From NCBI GenBank assembly GCA_016699405.1, contig CP064972.1, positions 620,001 through 684,000 on the forward strand: a DNA stretch of 64,000 bases. Reading direction: 5' to 3'. Source of the DNA: Holophagales bacterium. GTDB taxonomy: Bacteria; Acidobacteriota; Thermoanaerobaculia; Multivoradales; JAGPDF01. The notes beneath the pieces were generated by a model. It did not search any database. It saw only the letters and a program-made list of their open reading frames with translations, and was not told the DNA's origin. Each line of letters starts with the position of its first letter. Within the stretch, counting starts at the first letter, position 1. The translations under genes were made by a program, and so were the position numbers. Shown here piece after piece: positions 30,507 to 38,545 of the stretch.

Positions 30507-31622
30507 ATGCGCGCTATCGGTCTGGTCTTCCTCGCTGCGCTGGGACCCTTCTCCGCGGCCGTCTTCGCCGCCGACCCCGCGGTCACCAACGTTCGCGCGA
30601 CGCAACTCGCCGACAAGCGGGTCGAGGTCCTCTACGACCTCGCCGGAGGGACGGCGGCCGGTTCGACCGTATCGGTCGCCTTCTCTGCCGACGGCGGTGC
30701 CACCTGGACGATCATCCCGGCTGCGGACACGGTGAGCGGCCACATCGGCGCCGGGGTTCGCAACGGCGCGAGCCGTCGGCTCCTCTGGAGCGCCGCTGCG
30801 ACGCTCCCCGGCGGAACCTCCGGCAGCACTTTTCGGGCCAGGATCTCCGCCTACGACCCGGCGGTCAACGAGCTGACCGTCATGCTGCCTGGCAGTGTTC
30901 CTCTGACGCTTGTGCGCATCCCGGCAGGAATCTTCATGATGGGTTCGCCCGCGAGTGAGCGCGGAAGAGAAGCCGACGAAACCCTCCATCAGGTCACCCT
31001 CACCCAGCCCTACTACCTGGGCAAATACGAGGTGACGCAAGCCCAGTGGCAGGCGGTGATGGGCACCGCGATGCCGACCTCGTGCGGCGCCTATGGTGTC
31101 GGTCCGAACTACCCGGTCTACTGCGTCTCCTGGAACGACATCGCAGCGACGAACGGCTTCGTCGAGCGGCTAAACGCCTATCTCGGGACGACTCTCTTCC
31201 GTCTGCCGACAGAGGCCGAGTGGGAGCGGGCGGCGCGGGCGGGAACCTCGACACGCTTCTCGCACGGAGACGTGCTGGAGTGCGGCGAAGCATGTGAGAT
31301 CTGCTCAGTCCACAACCAGTACATGGCTTGGTGCGGAAACACCCAGGGGCATGCCCAACCGGTGGGCTTCAGGTCCATGAACCCGTTCGGGCTGTATGAC
31401 GTCCACGGCAATCTCGGTGAGTGGGTTCAGGACTGGTACATCACCTACCCCGTGGGGCCGGCAACTGACCCGACTGTCCTGGTCGGCGGTGTGCACCGTG
31501 TGATCCGAGGCGGCTACTGGAACTACGCCGCCCGGTACTGCCGCTCCGCAGGTCGCAATAACGACGGCGCCCCGACGAATCGCTACAGCAACATCGGGTT
31601 TCGTATCGCTAGGTCACTGTGA
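30507..31622 (+). CDS. Secreted SUMF1/FGE-fold protein (second of a tandem pair)
   Basis: 371 residues from ATG 30507, preceded by AAGAGGA. Domain order is the same as in the gene before it: signal peptide (IGLVFLAALGPFSAAVFA), Ig-like N-terminal domain (AVTNVRATQLADKRVEVLYD), then the SUMF1 fold (IPAGIFMMGSPASERGR, EVTQAQWQAVMGTAMPTS, RLPTEAEWERAARAGTS, YDVHGNLGEWVQDW, IRGGYWNYAARYCRSA). Similarity to the first copy runs the whole length, so it is a recent tandem duplication. The final segment has one Cys (ARYCRSA) where FGE has two, so FGE activity is doubtful. A 158-base gap separates the copies. Confidence 0.87.
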   Translation: MRAIGLVFLAALGPFSAAVFAADPAVTNVRATQLADKRVEVLYDLAGGTAAGSTVSVAFSADGGATWTIIPAADTVSGHIGAGVRNGASRRLLWSAAATLPGGTSGSTFRARISAYDPAVNELTVMLPGSVPLTLVRIPAGIFMMGSPASERGREADETLHQVTLTQPYYLGKYEVTQAQWQAVMGTAMPTSCGAYGVGPNYPVYCVSWNDIAATNGFVERLNAYLGTTLFRLPTEAEWERAARAGTSTRFSHGDVLECGEACEICSVHNQYMAWCGNTQGHAQPVGFRSMNPFGLYDVHGNLGEWVQDWYITYPVGPATDPTVLVGGVHRVIRGGYWNYAARYCRSAGRNNDGAPTNRYSNIGFRIARSL

Positions 31623-31852
31623 CAATCCGTGATTTGGCTTTGTTGCCTTGTCGACAAGCCCCGTCGAACAGCGGCCCCAATCCGTGTCGAGCCTGGACGG
31701 AGTGGGGTTGAGGACATTGTGCGACTGAAACTCCTCACCCAGAGCATTCCGGTGGCGCTCGAGGGGTTCAACGATGCGCCGCTGCACCGTTTCAGTGAGT
31801 AGGAAGTCGCCGCTTGCGATTGGGATCCTGTTCTCGACTTTGGGAGGTCCGC

Positions 31853-34800
31853 ATGAGCCACCTCACGCGCCACGCTGGCACCGTCCTCGCGGCGCTCGCT
31901 TTGCTCGCCGCGCCCGCGCTCGCCGGCAGCGGACAGTCGGGAAATTTCACCATCGACCTGCGGTCGGGGACCTACGTCGAGATCTCGACCATCGCCTCGC
32001 CGCAGACAGCGGGGATGGCGTTTCCGGTGACGTTCACGGTGAAGGACGGTGGCGTGACCGTCGGGTGGAACGGCTCGCTGGTGATCGATGCGCCGCCGTC
32101 ACGGTCGCCCGGGCAGGTGCGGGTGGTCAATGGAGTGGGGACGAAGCAGGTGGTCCTCGACACGCCCGGGGCGAACGTGGTGCTCTCGGCCAGCGGCGGC
32201 GGGCTCGAAGGGACGAGCAACCCGTTCGCGGTCGAGGTCGGCTCGCTCAACTGTCCGCTGGCCTGGCTCGACGCGTTGGTACTCGACGGTGTCGGGGCGC
32301 CGGTCGCCGGTGCGGAGGCCCACCTCGACTCCGGGATGGCCTGCGTGACCGGCGCGAGTGGGAAATGCCGGTTGGGCCTCGTGGCGCCGGGAGAGCGGGA
32401 GGCGTGGGCCGTCGTCGCCGGGCTCGAGGTCGACCGCCACCTCGTCACCAGCACCTGCAACCCCGGCAACACGCTGGTCTTCGAGGCGCCGGGCTCCGAG
32501 TGCAGCAACCCGACGGGGCTGGTGCCAGTGCTCCTGGTGCCGGGGATCATGGGCTCGACCGCCGGCTGCGCGAGCTCGCTCGTTCCGCGGCTGCCCGAGC
32601 GCGATGCGCGCCCCGGCGACTGGTGCAGAACGGAGAGCGACTCCAGCTTCGGCGGGCTCTTCGATCTCTTGGGCCAGCCGGGCTGGCGCCACCTCGCCGA
32701 CCGCCTCCACGACGCCGACCCCGGCTACGTGCTCGGCTGCACCGTCTTCCCGGTGCCGTACGACTGGAGGATGGAGGCGCCGGAGGCCGCGGCCACCTAC
32801 CTGGCGCCAGTCATCGAGGAGGCCCTCGCCCGCTCAGGCCAGAGCCGCGTCCACATCGTGGCGCACAGCATGGGCGGCCTCGTCGCGCGCGCCTACATCA
32901 GACATCCCGACTTCCCGCAACCGAGCGACATCGACAAGCTTGCGATGGTGGGCGCGCCGAACCATGGCGCGGCGGTGGCCTACGCGCTCTGGGAGGGCGG
33001 CGATCCGGTCCTCGGCGACGCCATCGGCGAGACTCTCTCCGGAGCCGGGTTCTTCATGGGGCAGCTCGACTTCTACCGCCGCGCCTCGCACGCGCTCTTC
33101 GAGACCCACCGAGGCGAAACGGCTGCGGCGGCCCTCCCGAAGGATCGGTGGGAGTACGGGGCTGACCGGGTCGGGTACCGGCGCTCGATGCGGCAACTGT
33201 TTCGGTGGCACGTGCCGGCTCTCCGCCAACTCTTGCCGGCTCCCGAGGTCGACTTCCTCTATCCGCCCACGTCGGCACCGCGCGGGATCGAGACGACGGC
33301 CAACGCCAACCTGGTGCTCGACGACCTCAACCAGAATCTCGGCCGGTTGGTCGGCCCGGGGGACCCGGACCCCAACAGAGTGCGGTCGAAGGTCTTCGCG
33401 AGCATCGAGGAGCCGACGCTCAAGAGCCTCCGCGTCTTCGAGGAGGCACCCAACTCGGCGCTGGAGCTTTGGCAGGACGGCACCCCGAGGCTGAGCCTCG
33501 CGCCCGTCAACCCGGGCACCCAGGTGTGGCTGACGCTGAGCCCGGGGGACTACGAGAAGGACTGGGGGGACGGGACGGTACGTGGAGTGAGTGCCTACCT
33601 GCCGCCGCCCGTGGGCTGGGCGCCCGAGAGCCGCGGAGCGCACTCCGGCCTCGTCGGCGCCTTCGCCGACGAGATCGTCCAGTACCTGACCGGGATCGCG
33701 CGGCCTCCGAAGCCGGGCCGCACGCCCGAGGCGATCGTGCCCCGGCTCGCTCTCCACCTGTCGGGCCGCACCCAGCCACTGCTCACCAGCCCCGGGGGCC
33801 AGAGGCTCGGAATCGAACCGGGGAGCGTCGCGCTCTTCGAGGAGATCGCGGGTGGCTCGGTCGAGCTCGCGGCGGATAGCTCGGGCCTGGACGTAGATAC
33901 GCCGGCCGACGGCTCGTGGGCGGTGGCCCTCGGCGGTGCCTACCCGGGAGAGTTCAGCGTCGCGCTCGGCTACGAGGACGACACGGTGAGTGCGAGCAAC
34001 TCATGGCTCGGCTACTTCGACGGCACGACACCGTTCACCTTCGGCTTCAGCGTCGACAGCGCGTCCCCGGAGAGAATTGCTGTGAACTTGGCGCCACCGC
34101 CGCCGGCTGGATTGCAGGCCGACTACTTGGCCGGCCTCACTCAACTGAGCTGGGGCGCGAGCCCGGACGCGGGCGTCACCGGCTATGCGGTGTACGGCAA
34201 GCTCGACACCGACGCCCACCTCTCACTTCTCGGGACCTCGACCGTCACGAGCTTCGCGACCGGCCACGGCTGGGCGGCCGCCGAAGGCGACCCGGTTCGG
34301 GCTTACGCCGTGGCGGCTCGCTACGCCGATGGGCACGAGGGCTTCCTCTCGAACGTCGCCGTGAATGACGACCGCGACCACGATGGGTTGAGCGATTCCG
34401 AGGAAGCTCGGCGTGGAACGGGGATCGACGATCCGGACAGTGATGGCGACGGGCTCCTCGACGGAGTCGAGGATGGACTTGGAACGAGTCCTCTGGACGC
34501 GGACTCGGATGGCGATGGCTTCACGGACCCGGTCGAGGTCCAGTACGCGTCGAATCCACTCGATCCCACTTCCATTCCGGGGATCCTGACGGTGACCACA
34601 GCAGGTCCAGGTGCAGGAAACGTGACGAGCGCTCCCGTCGGCGTGGACTGCGGCGCCGACTGCAACGAGACCTATCGTTTCGGCACCGAGGTGACGCTGA
34701 CTGCCACGCCGTCGGCGAGCTCGACCTTCACCGGTTGGAGCGGCGCCTGCACGGGAGTGGACCCCTGCCAGGTGACGATGGATGCCGCGAGAGCGGTCAC

Positions 34801-35959
34801 CGCGACATTCGCCCTGAAGACCTACGCTCTCAGCGTGACGCTCTCCGGACCCGGAACTGGGACCGTGACCAGTGTGCCCACGGGAATCGACTGCGGGACG
34901 GACTGTACGGAGACCTTGGTTCATGGGTCCGCGGTGACCTTGACTGCCACTCCAGGACCGGCGTGGAGGTTCGCTACCTGGGAAGGTGCCTGCTCCGGAC
35001 ATGAGACGTGCACTCTGACGATGACGTCGCCCGTGACGGTCGGGGCGGTGTTCAGCTGGCAGAACTTCCAATTCGACAGCGGCTTTGAGTCCGGAGCGTT
35101 GGCAGAGTGGAGTGCTGTGTGGCCCCAGGTCTGGACCTGGAACCCGATGGTGAGCGGCACGAGTGCCGTTCTCTACGCGGTGTGGGGTACTGCCGACAAC
35201 GATGTCTTCGTCGTCGGAGACGCCGGCACGATCCTCCACTACGACGGCAACGCCTGGTCGCCGATGGTGAGCGGCACGACGCAGTACCTTACGAGCGTGT
35301 GGGGCGACTCGGGAACAGACGTTTACGCCGTTGGCGCTGCAGGCACCATCCTCCACTACAACGGCACCGCTTGGTCTGCGATGACGAGTGGAACGATTGC
35401 GGAACTTCTGGGCATCTGGGGAGCGAGTGCGACCGATGTCTTCGCCGTCGGGGCTTCGGGGACGATCCTCCACTACAACGGTACCGACTGGTCTCCGATG
35501 ACGAGTGGTTCGACCACTTTCATTCGGAGCGTCTGGGGCAGCAGTGGCAGCAACGTGTTCGCGCCGGGCGGCTACTTCAGCGGGATGGTCCTCCGTTACA
35601 ACGGCGCGGACTGGTCGCAGTCGTACTCCGGCCCCGCCATGATGGGCGTCTGGGGCTCGAGTGCCGGGGATGTGTTCGTGGTGGGAAGCTCGTTCGGCGC
35701 CGTGATTCTCCACTTCGACGGCAGCGCTTGGACATCCATGCCACCTGCTACCAGCGAGTGGCTTTTAGGGATAGCTGGGAGCGGGGCGACGGATGTCTTC
35801 GCGGTCGGGGGGGCGGGAACGATCGTCCACTACGACGGGAGTATCTGGTCGCCTATGGACAGCGGGACCACGGAGTCGCTTTCGGGCGTGTGGACGAAGA
35901 CCGGGAGTAGCGCGTTCGCAGTAGGCGCGTCGGGCACCATTCTGCGACTCGGCCCTTGA
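31853..35959 (+). CDS. Giant secreted lipase-like mosaic: alpha/beta hydrolase + Ca-binding repeats + bacterial repeats + beta-propeller
   Basis: 1368 residues. ATG 31853 follows GGGAGG. After a signal peptide and a ~190-residue N-region comes an LCAT/lipase-like alpha/beta hydrolase: oxyanion region LLVPGIMGST, YDWRMEAPEAAATY, and nucleophile Ser339 in VHIVAHSMGGLVAR. Around 840-905, DRDHDGLSDSEE and DSDGDGLLDG repeats resemble thrombospondin type-3/dockerin-like calcium loops. Two bacterial-repeat (InlB B-type) units follow (CGADCNETY...TGWSGACTG, CGTDCTETL...). Next is FDSGFESGALAEWSAVWP, also found in the amidase at 13185. From ~1090 to the end, seven units of the form WGSSxxDVFAVGxxGTILHY form a propeller that closes on its own first strand (TWNPMVSGTSAVLYAV). 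Likely an exported esterase/lipase. Confidence 0.85.
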   Translation: MSHLTRHAGTVLAALALLAAPALAGSGQSGNFTIDLRSGTYVEISTIASPQTAGMAFPVTFTVKDGGVTVGWNGSLVIDAPPSRSPGQVRVVNGVGTKQVVLDTPGANVVLSASGGGLEGTSNPFAVEVGSLNCPLAWLDALVLDGVGAPVAGAEAHLDSGMACVTGASGKCRLGLVAPGEREAWAVVAGLEVDRHLVTSTCNPGNTLVFEAPGSECSNPTGLVPVLLVPGIMGSTAGCASSLVPRLPERDARPGDWCRTESDSSFGGLFDLLGQPGWRHLADRLHDADPGYVLGCTVFPVPYDWRMEAPEAAATYLAPVIEEALARSGQSRVHIVAHSMGGLVARAYIRHPDFPQPSDIDKLAMVGAPNHGAAVAYALWEGGDPVLGDAIGETLSGAGFFMGQLDFYRRASHALFETHRGETAAAALPKDRWEYGADRVGYRRSMRQLFRWHVPALRQLLPAPEVDFLYPPTSAPRGIETTANANLVLDDLNQNLGRLVGPGDPDPNRVRSKVFASIEEPTLKSLRVFEEAPNSALELWQDGTPRLSLAPVNPGTQVWLTLSPGDYEKDWGDGTVRGVSAYLPPPVGWAPESRGAHSGLVGAFADEIVQYLTGIARPPKPGRTPEAIVPRLALHLSGRTQPLLTSPGGQRLGIEPGSVALFEEIAGGSVELAADSSGLDVDTPADGSWAVALGGAYPGEFSVALGYEDDTVSASNSWLGYFDGTTPFTFGFSVDSASPERIAVNLAPPPPAGLQADYLAGLTQLSWGASPDAGVTGYAVYGKLDTDAHLSLLGTSTVTSFATGHGWAAAEGDPVRAYAVAARYADGHEGFLSNVAVNDDRDHDGLSDSEEARRGTGIDDPDSDGDGLLDGVEDGLGTSPLDADSDGDGFTDPVEVQYASNPLDPTSIPGILTVTTAGPGAGNVTSAPVGVDCGADCNETYRFGTEVTLTATPSASSTFTGWSGACTGVDPCQVTMDAARAVTATFALKTYALSVTLSGPGTGTVTSVPTGIDCGTDCTETLVHGSAVTLTATPGPAWRFATWEGACSGHETCTLTMTSPVTVGAVFSWQNFQFDSGFESGALAEWSAVWPQVWTWNPMVSGTSAVLYAVWGTADNDVFVVGDAGTILHYDGNAWSPMVSGTTQYLTSVWGDSGTDVYAVGAAGTILHYNGTAWSAMTSGTIAELLGIWGASATDVFAVGASGTILHYNGTDWSPMTSGSTTFIRSVWGSSGSNVFAPGGYFSGMVLRYNGADWSQSYSGPAMMGVWGSSAGDVFVVGSSFGAVILHFDGSAWTSMPPATSEWLLGIAGSGATDVFAVGGAGTIVHYDGSIWSPMDSGTTESLSGVWTKTGSSAFAVGASGTILRLGP

Positions 35960-36166
35960 TGCGGCGGGTAGCCGCTCAGGGGCGAGGGCGCCCATGGGGC
36001 GCCTTCCTCCGTGGCCCTCCGACGAGATGCCGGGGAGCAACCAGGACCGAACGAAGCAAAGGGAAGTCGAGAGGCACAGCAGGGTAGGTCACCTGGGCCG
36101 AGAGCGAAGCTGGTCGGGCTTTCCCGTCGCTCCAACTGTTTGACAGTTTGGTGCTTGAAACGCCTT

Positions 36167-36260
36167 CGGATCTGTAGGTTGGCGGTTCGACTCCTCGCTC
36201 TGGCTGTGCCACTTCGTTCGGTTGTCCTGACAGGCATTCAACTCCTCCTGGGCAGTCGTC
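36167..36260 (+). repeat. Duplicate of the 3' half of tRNA-Arg(ACG) and its downstream flank
   Basis: CGGATCTGTAGGTTGG then GGTTCGACTCCTC (36167-36196) matches tRNA positions 28981-29010 with one mismatch. TGGCTG then CCACTT follow as in the tRNA acceptor end, with two changes and a 3-base insertion. Beyond it TCCTGACAGG and CCTGGGC also match the bases after the tRNA (29045 onward). The 5' half has no counterpart, so this is not a functional tRNA. A direct repeat of a tRNA 3' end 7.1 kb away is typical of site-specific integration (attL/attR). Confidence 0.75.
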
Positions 36261-36407
36261 CCGGGGCGGAGCTTCGCATCGCGAAGCTCCCGACGAGTTG
36301 CTGGCGAGATCGGGCTGGTGGGTAGCCTTCGTGAGCCTTTTCGTGTGATCGGTCCGCCCGGGAAGAGAGTCCGTGCTGAATGGGCTCTCCTCCCCGATCT
36401 TGAGCCA

Positions 36408-36700
36408 CTAGGTCTGCGACTTTTCGGAGTGATTCCAGCCCGTCTGGATCGAGGTGCCGGCCCGGTACCGGGCCGGCACCTCGCGGCCTGAGCTCCCGTG
36501 GGGCCGCTCGTGGTTGTAGTCCATCCGCCACGCTTCGAGGTGGCCACGGGCCTCCTCGAAGCCCCGGGGGAGGTGCTCTGAAAGGCACTTTCGTCGGACG
36601 AAGTTGGTGAAGGCCTCGAGGTGGGCAGTGTCGCCGCCGACGTTCTCGAGCTCTTCGCCGAGGACGAGATCGCGCTGGTGCCGGTCACGGAGGGCAAGGT
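36408..36700 (-). pseudogene. IS3-family transposase OrfB C-terminal remnant
   Basis: On the minus strand a ~97-codon open stretch reads TNFVRRKCLSEHLP, EEARGHLEAWRMDYNHERPH and GSSGREVPARYR. This matches the end of IS3-type (IS407/IS1400 group) OrfB transposases: (E/S)FN..LR.ECLNEH..., EAR..IEAWR.DYN..RPH.SLG..TP. The upstream core with the first two catalytic Asp residues is missing, a TAA sits just before, and the normal SFN.. approach to the catalytic Glu is degraded. It is a dead fragment lying just outside the tRNA-fragment repeat, consistent with past mobile-element activity. Confidence 0.75.
36451..36482. repeat. Perfect 32-base palindrome
   Basis: GAGGTGCCGGCCCGGT is followed immediately by its exact reverse complement, with no loop. 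It falls inside the transposase remnant, encoding the EVPARYRAGTS part, so it is not a conserved IS end; it probably arose by an inverted duplication during decay, or is a secondary structure/recombination site. Confidence 0.8.
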
Positions 36701-37475
36701 GGCTCTGTTAGCGGGTCGGGCTGCAGCGTCGAGCTCGGCGACGAATGAGGCTGCTCGGCCCCCGCTCATCCTTCCCAAGACTGCCGTGCAGTCCGCCTCC
36801 CTTTGCGCCTTCGCACGAGCACGGGCTGCCGCACGGGGCGCCAACCGATCGGACAGCAGGACTGCGGCGTGAGGGCACTTCGCGAGACGCCGCCCTGCGA
36901 TTCGTCGGCCAGAGCGGACTGCGCGATTGGGTGGGTCCTCGCCACCCTCGTGGATGTGTTCATTGCGGGCGAGCGGTGGCAGCCTCCAATCGCCGGAAAA
37001 GGGGGGGGACGAATGGGGAGGGTAACCCGCTCGGCTGAGCGTTGTGGGCGCACCGCGATCAATCTCCAGCGGACGGGCGCACAGCGTTTGCTCGGGCGGC
37101 GTGCTCTCCCCGCATTCGCGGACGAGCTTCCTTCGCCTGTTCGGTTCGCCGCCCTCGCAGCGTGGCATCCAGGAGAACCTGTTCTCTCGAGCCCTCGGGC
37201 GCTGAAGGACTGCGCCACCGGACAGGTCGACGGTTGTTCGAAAGAAGGAAAGTGGGCGGCGACTCGCGGACCGGGGCAGCCCGTCCATTCCCAATCGCTG
37301 CGAACGCCGAGCTAGCGCGCACCTGCTGCCTGCAGATGAACCGGGATGCGATTGTGGCCATTCTCTTCTCCGGGAGGCTGCAGAAAGCGGAACACCAGTG
37401 GTACGACCGTGCGGCTCGAGCCGACTTGCGCGTTTGTCATGGCCGGCTCGAATCGCCAACACTTCGGGGGGAGCG

Positions 37476-38537
37476 ATGAACATGTTGGCTAGTGCAGTGC
37501 AGGGGCTGATGACGTCGTTGGTCGGCGTGGGGGTGGCGCTGGCAGTCTTCCTGGGCCTGCTTGCCGCGGTGGCAGGCAGACGGACACCGAGTCTCGTTCT
37601 CGGCCTGCTGCGCATCGTCGTCTCGGGCGTCGTCGCGCCGTGGAGGTACATGCGACGACTCGCCGGTGAGTTGGCCGACCTCGGCGAAAGCGGCGACAAG
37701 CTCACCGAGCATCGAGGCCTCTACCTCCTCCACAAACTGCTGGACCTGGAGAAGGCCGCTCTCCTCATGTTGGGAATCGTGATCCTCGCCGGCGGCGCAG
37801 TCGTCTCCTGGAACGCATTGCTGCCCGAAGAGTGGTTGCGCAAGCAGCGGGCGGAGGTGCGAAAGGGTCTGGACGAGGCGAGGGAGTCGCTGGCGGCCAA
37901 GGAGCTGGAGCTTCAAGCCCAAGCTCCACTCGCCGAGAGCAGGGTCGCCGCAGCGCTGGTTCAGTATCGAGCTCCCCGAGAGGCCGCCCAGCGAGCGGCG
38001 AGAGGAACGATGAGCTCTCTCGAGTCCGAGCTCAGGCAATCGGCGGAAGCGAAGGTTCTTTTCGACTTCGTCCTCTCGGAGACAAGTCAGGCTGGAGCGC
38101 GGACAGCACGCGAGATCGGCAACGTTCATCGTCGGCTTCGAGCGCGCATGGAGGCCGCCTCGTGGGCTGGTGGCGCGGAGGGGCCATTGGTTCGCTGGTT
38201 AGACGCCTGGAAGGACGCTCTCGTCGCTGAGGTGGAGCTGGCAGGAGCAGAGGCGGCGGTTCGAGCTGAGGAAACGAAGGCTCAAGTCGAGCTCTCGCGA
38301 ACCATAGCCGGCTTGAAGACAAGGATGGAGTCTCTCGAGGTTCAATCCAAGGAGATCGACGCTCAGTATCACCCCCGATGGGGGAGGTCCGCTGTGACCT
38401 TGGGAGGTGTGGTTGTCCTGTTTCTCGTTGTCGTCTGGGGCTTGGGCGTGCTCGTGGAGATCGGCGGGATGTGGATCGCGCTGGCAGGGGACGTGGGCGA
38501 GATCAAGCACGCGCTGAAAGACAGTCACGGAGGGTGA
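37476..38537 (+). CDS. Membrane protein with long coiled coil, unknown function
   Basis: 353 residues from ATG 37476 after GGGGGGAG. Helix 1 near the start (LMTSLVGVGVALAVFLGLLAA), helix 2 (AALLMLGIVILAGGAVVSW) at about 95-115, then ~200 residues of high-charge heptad-like sequence (RKQRAEVRKGLDEARESLAA, ELRQSAEAKVLFDFV, TIAGLKTRMESLEVQSKEID) and a final helix (TLGGVVVLFLVVVWGLGVLV). Such a layout suggests a periplasmic or cytoplasmic coiled-coil stalk between membrane spans. No family recognised. It ends 8 bases before the PEGA-like gene, so they form an operon. Lower third-position GC than the flanking genes. Confidence 0.78.
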   Translation: MNMLASAVQGLMTSLVGVGVALAVFLGLLAAVAGRRTPSLVLGLLRIVVSGVVAPWRYMRRLAGELADLGESGDKLTEHRGLYLLHKLLDLEKAALLMLGIVILAGGAVVSWNALLPEEWLRKQRAEVRKGLDEARESLAAKELELQAQAPLAESRVAAALVQYRAPREAAQRAARGTMSSLESELRQSAEAKVLFDFVLSETSQAGARTAREIGNVHRRLRARMEAASWAGGAEGPLVRWLDAWKDALVAEVELAGAEAAVRAEETKAQVELSRTIAGLKTRMESLEVQSKEIDAQYHPRWGRSAVTLGGVVVLFLVVVWGLGVLVEIGGMWIALAGDVGEIKHALKDSHGG

Positions 38538-38545
38538 CGGCAGCC

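Larger units (their letters stand above)
35960..37475. other. 1.5 kb without intact genes; contains tRNA fragment, transposase remnant and palindrome
   Basis: No frame here has a believable start, length and composition. It holds the repeated tRNA-Arg 3' half (36167-36211), a duplicated flank with TCCTGACAGG and a second ACTCCTCCTGG (up to about 36260), the IS3-type remnant (36408-36700) and a 32-base palindrome. From 36700 to 37475 I see no gene, RNA or repeat I can name. Base composition is lower in GC than the flanks, in keeping with decayed mobile DNA. Confidence 0.6.

Noticed and set aside
29227..31622. True sulfatase-modifying enzymes (FGE)
   Set aside because: The catalytic Cys pair is absent and there is no sulfatase gene nearby; only the fold is supported.
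36110..36215. A second complete tRNA gene
   Set aside because: Only the 3' half from the anticodon loop is present; there is no matching acceptor or D-arm 5' half, and the acceptor end has changes.
35960..37475. Hypothetical protein genes in the gap after the lipase mosaic
   Set aside because: Open frames exist on both strands but have no ribosome site or family match, and one crosses the tRNA fragment and the transposase remnant.
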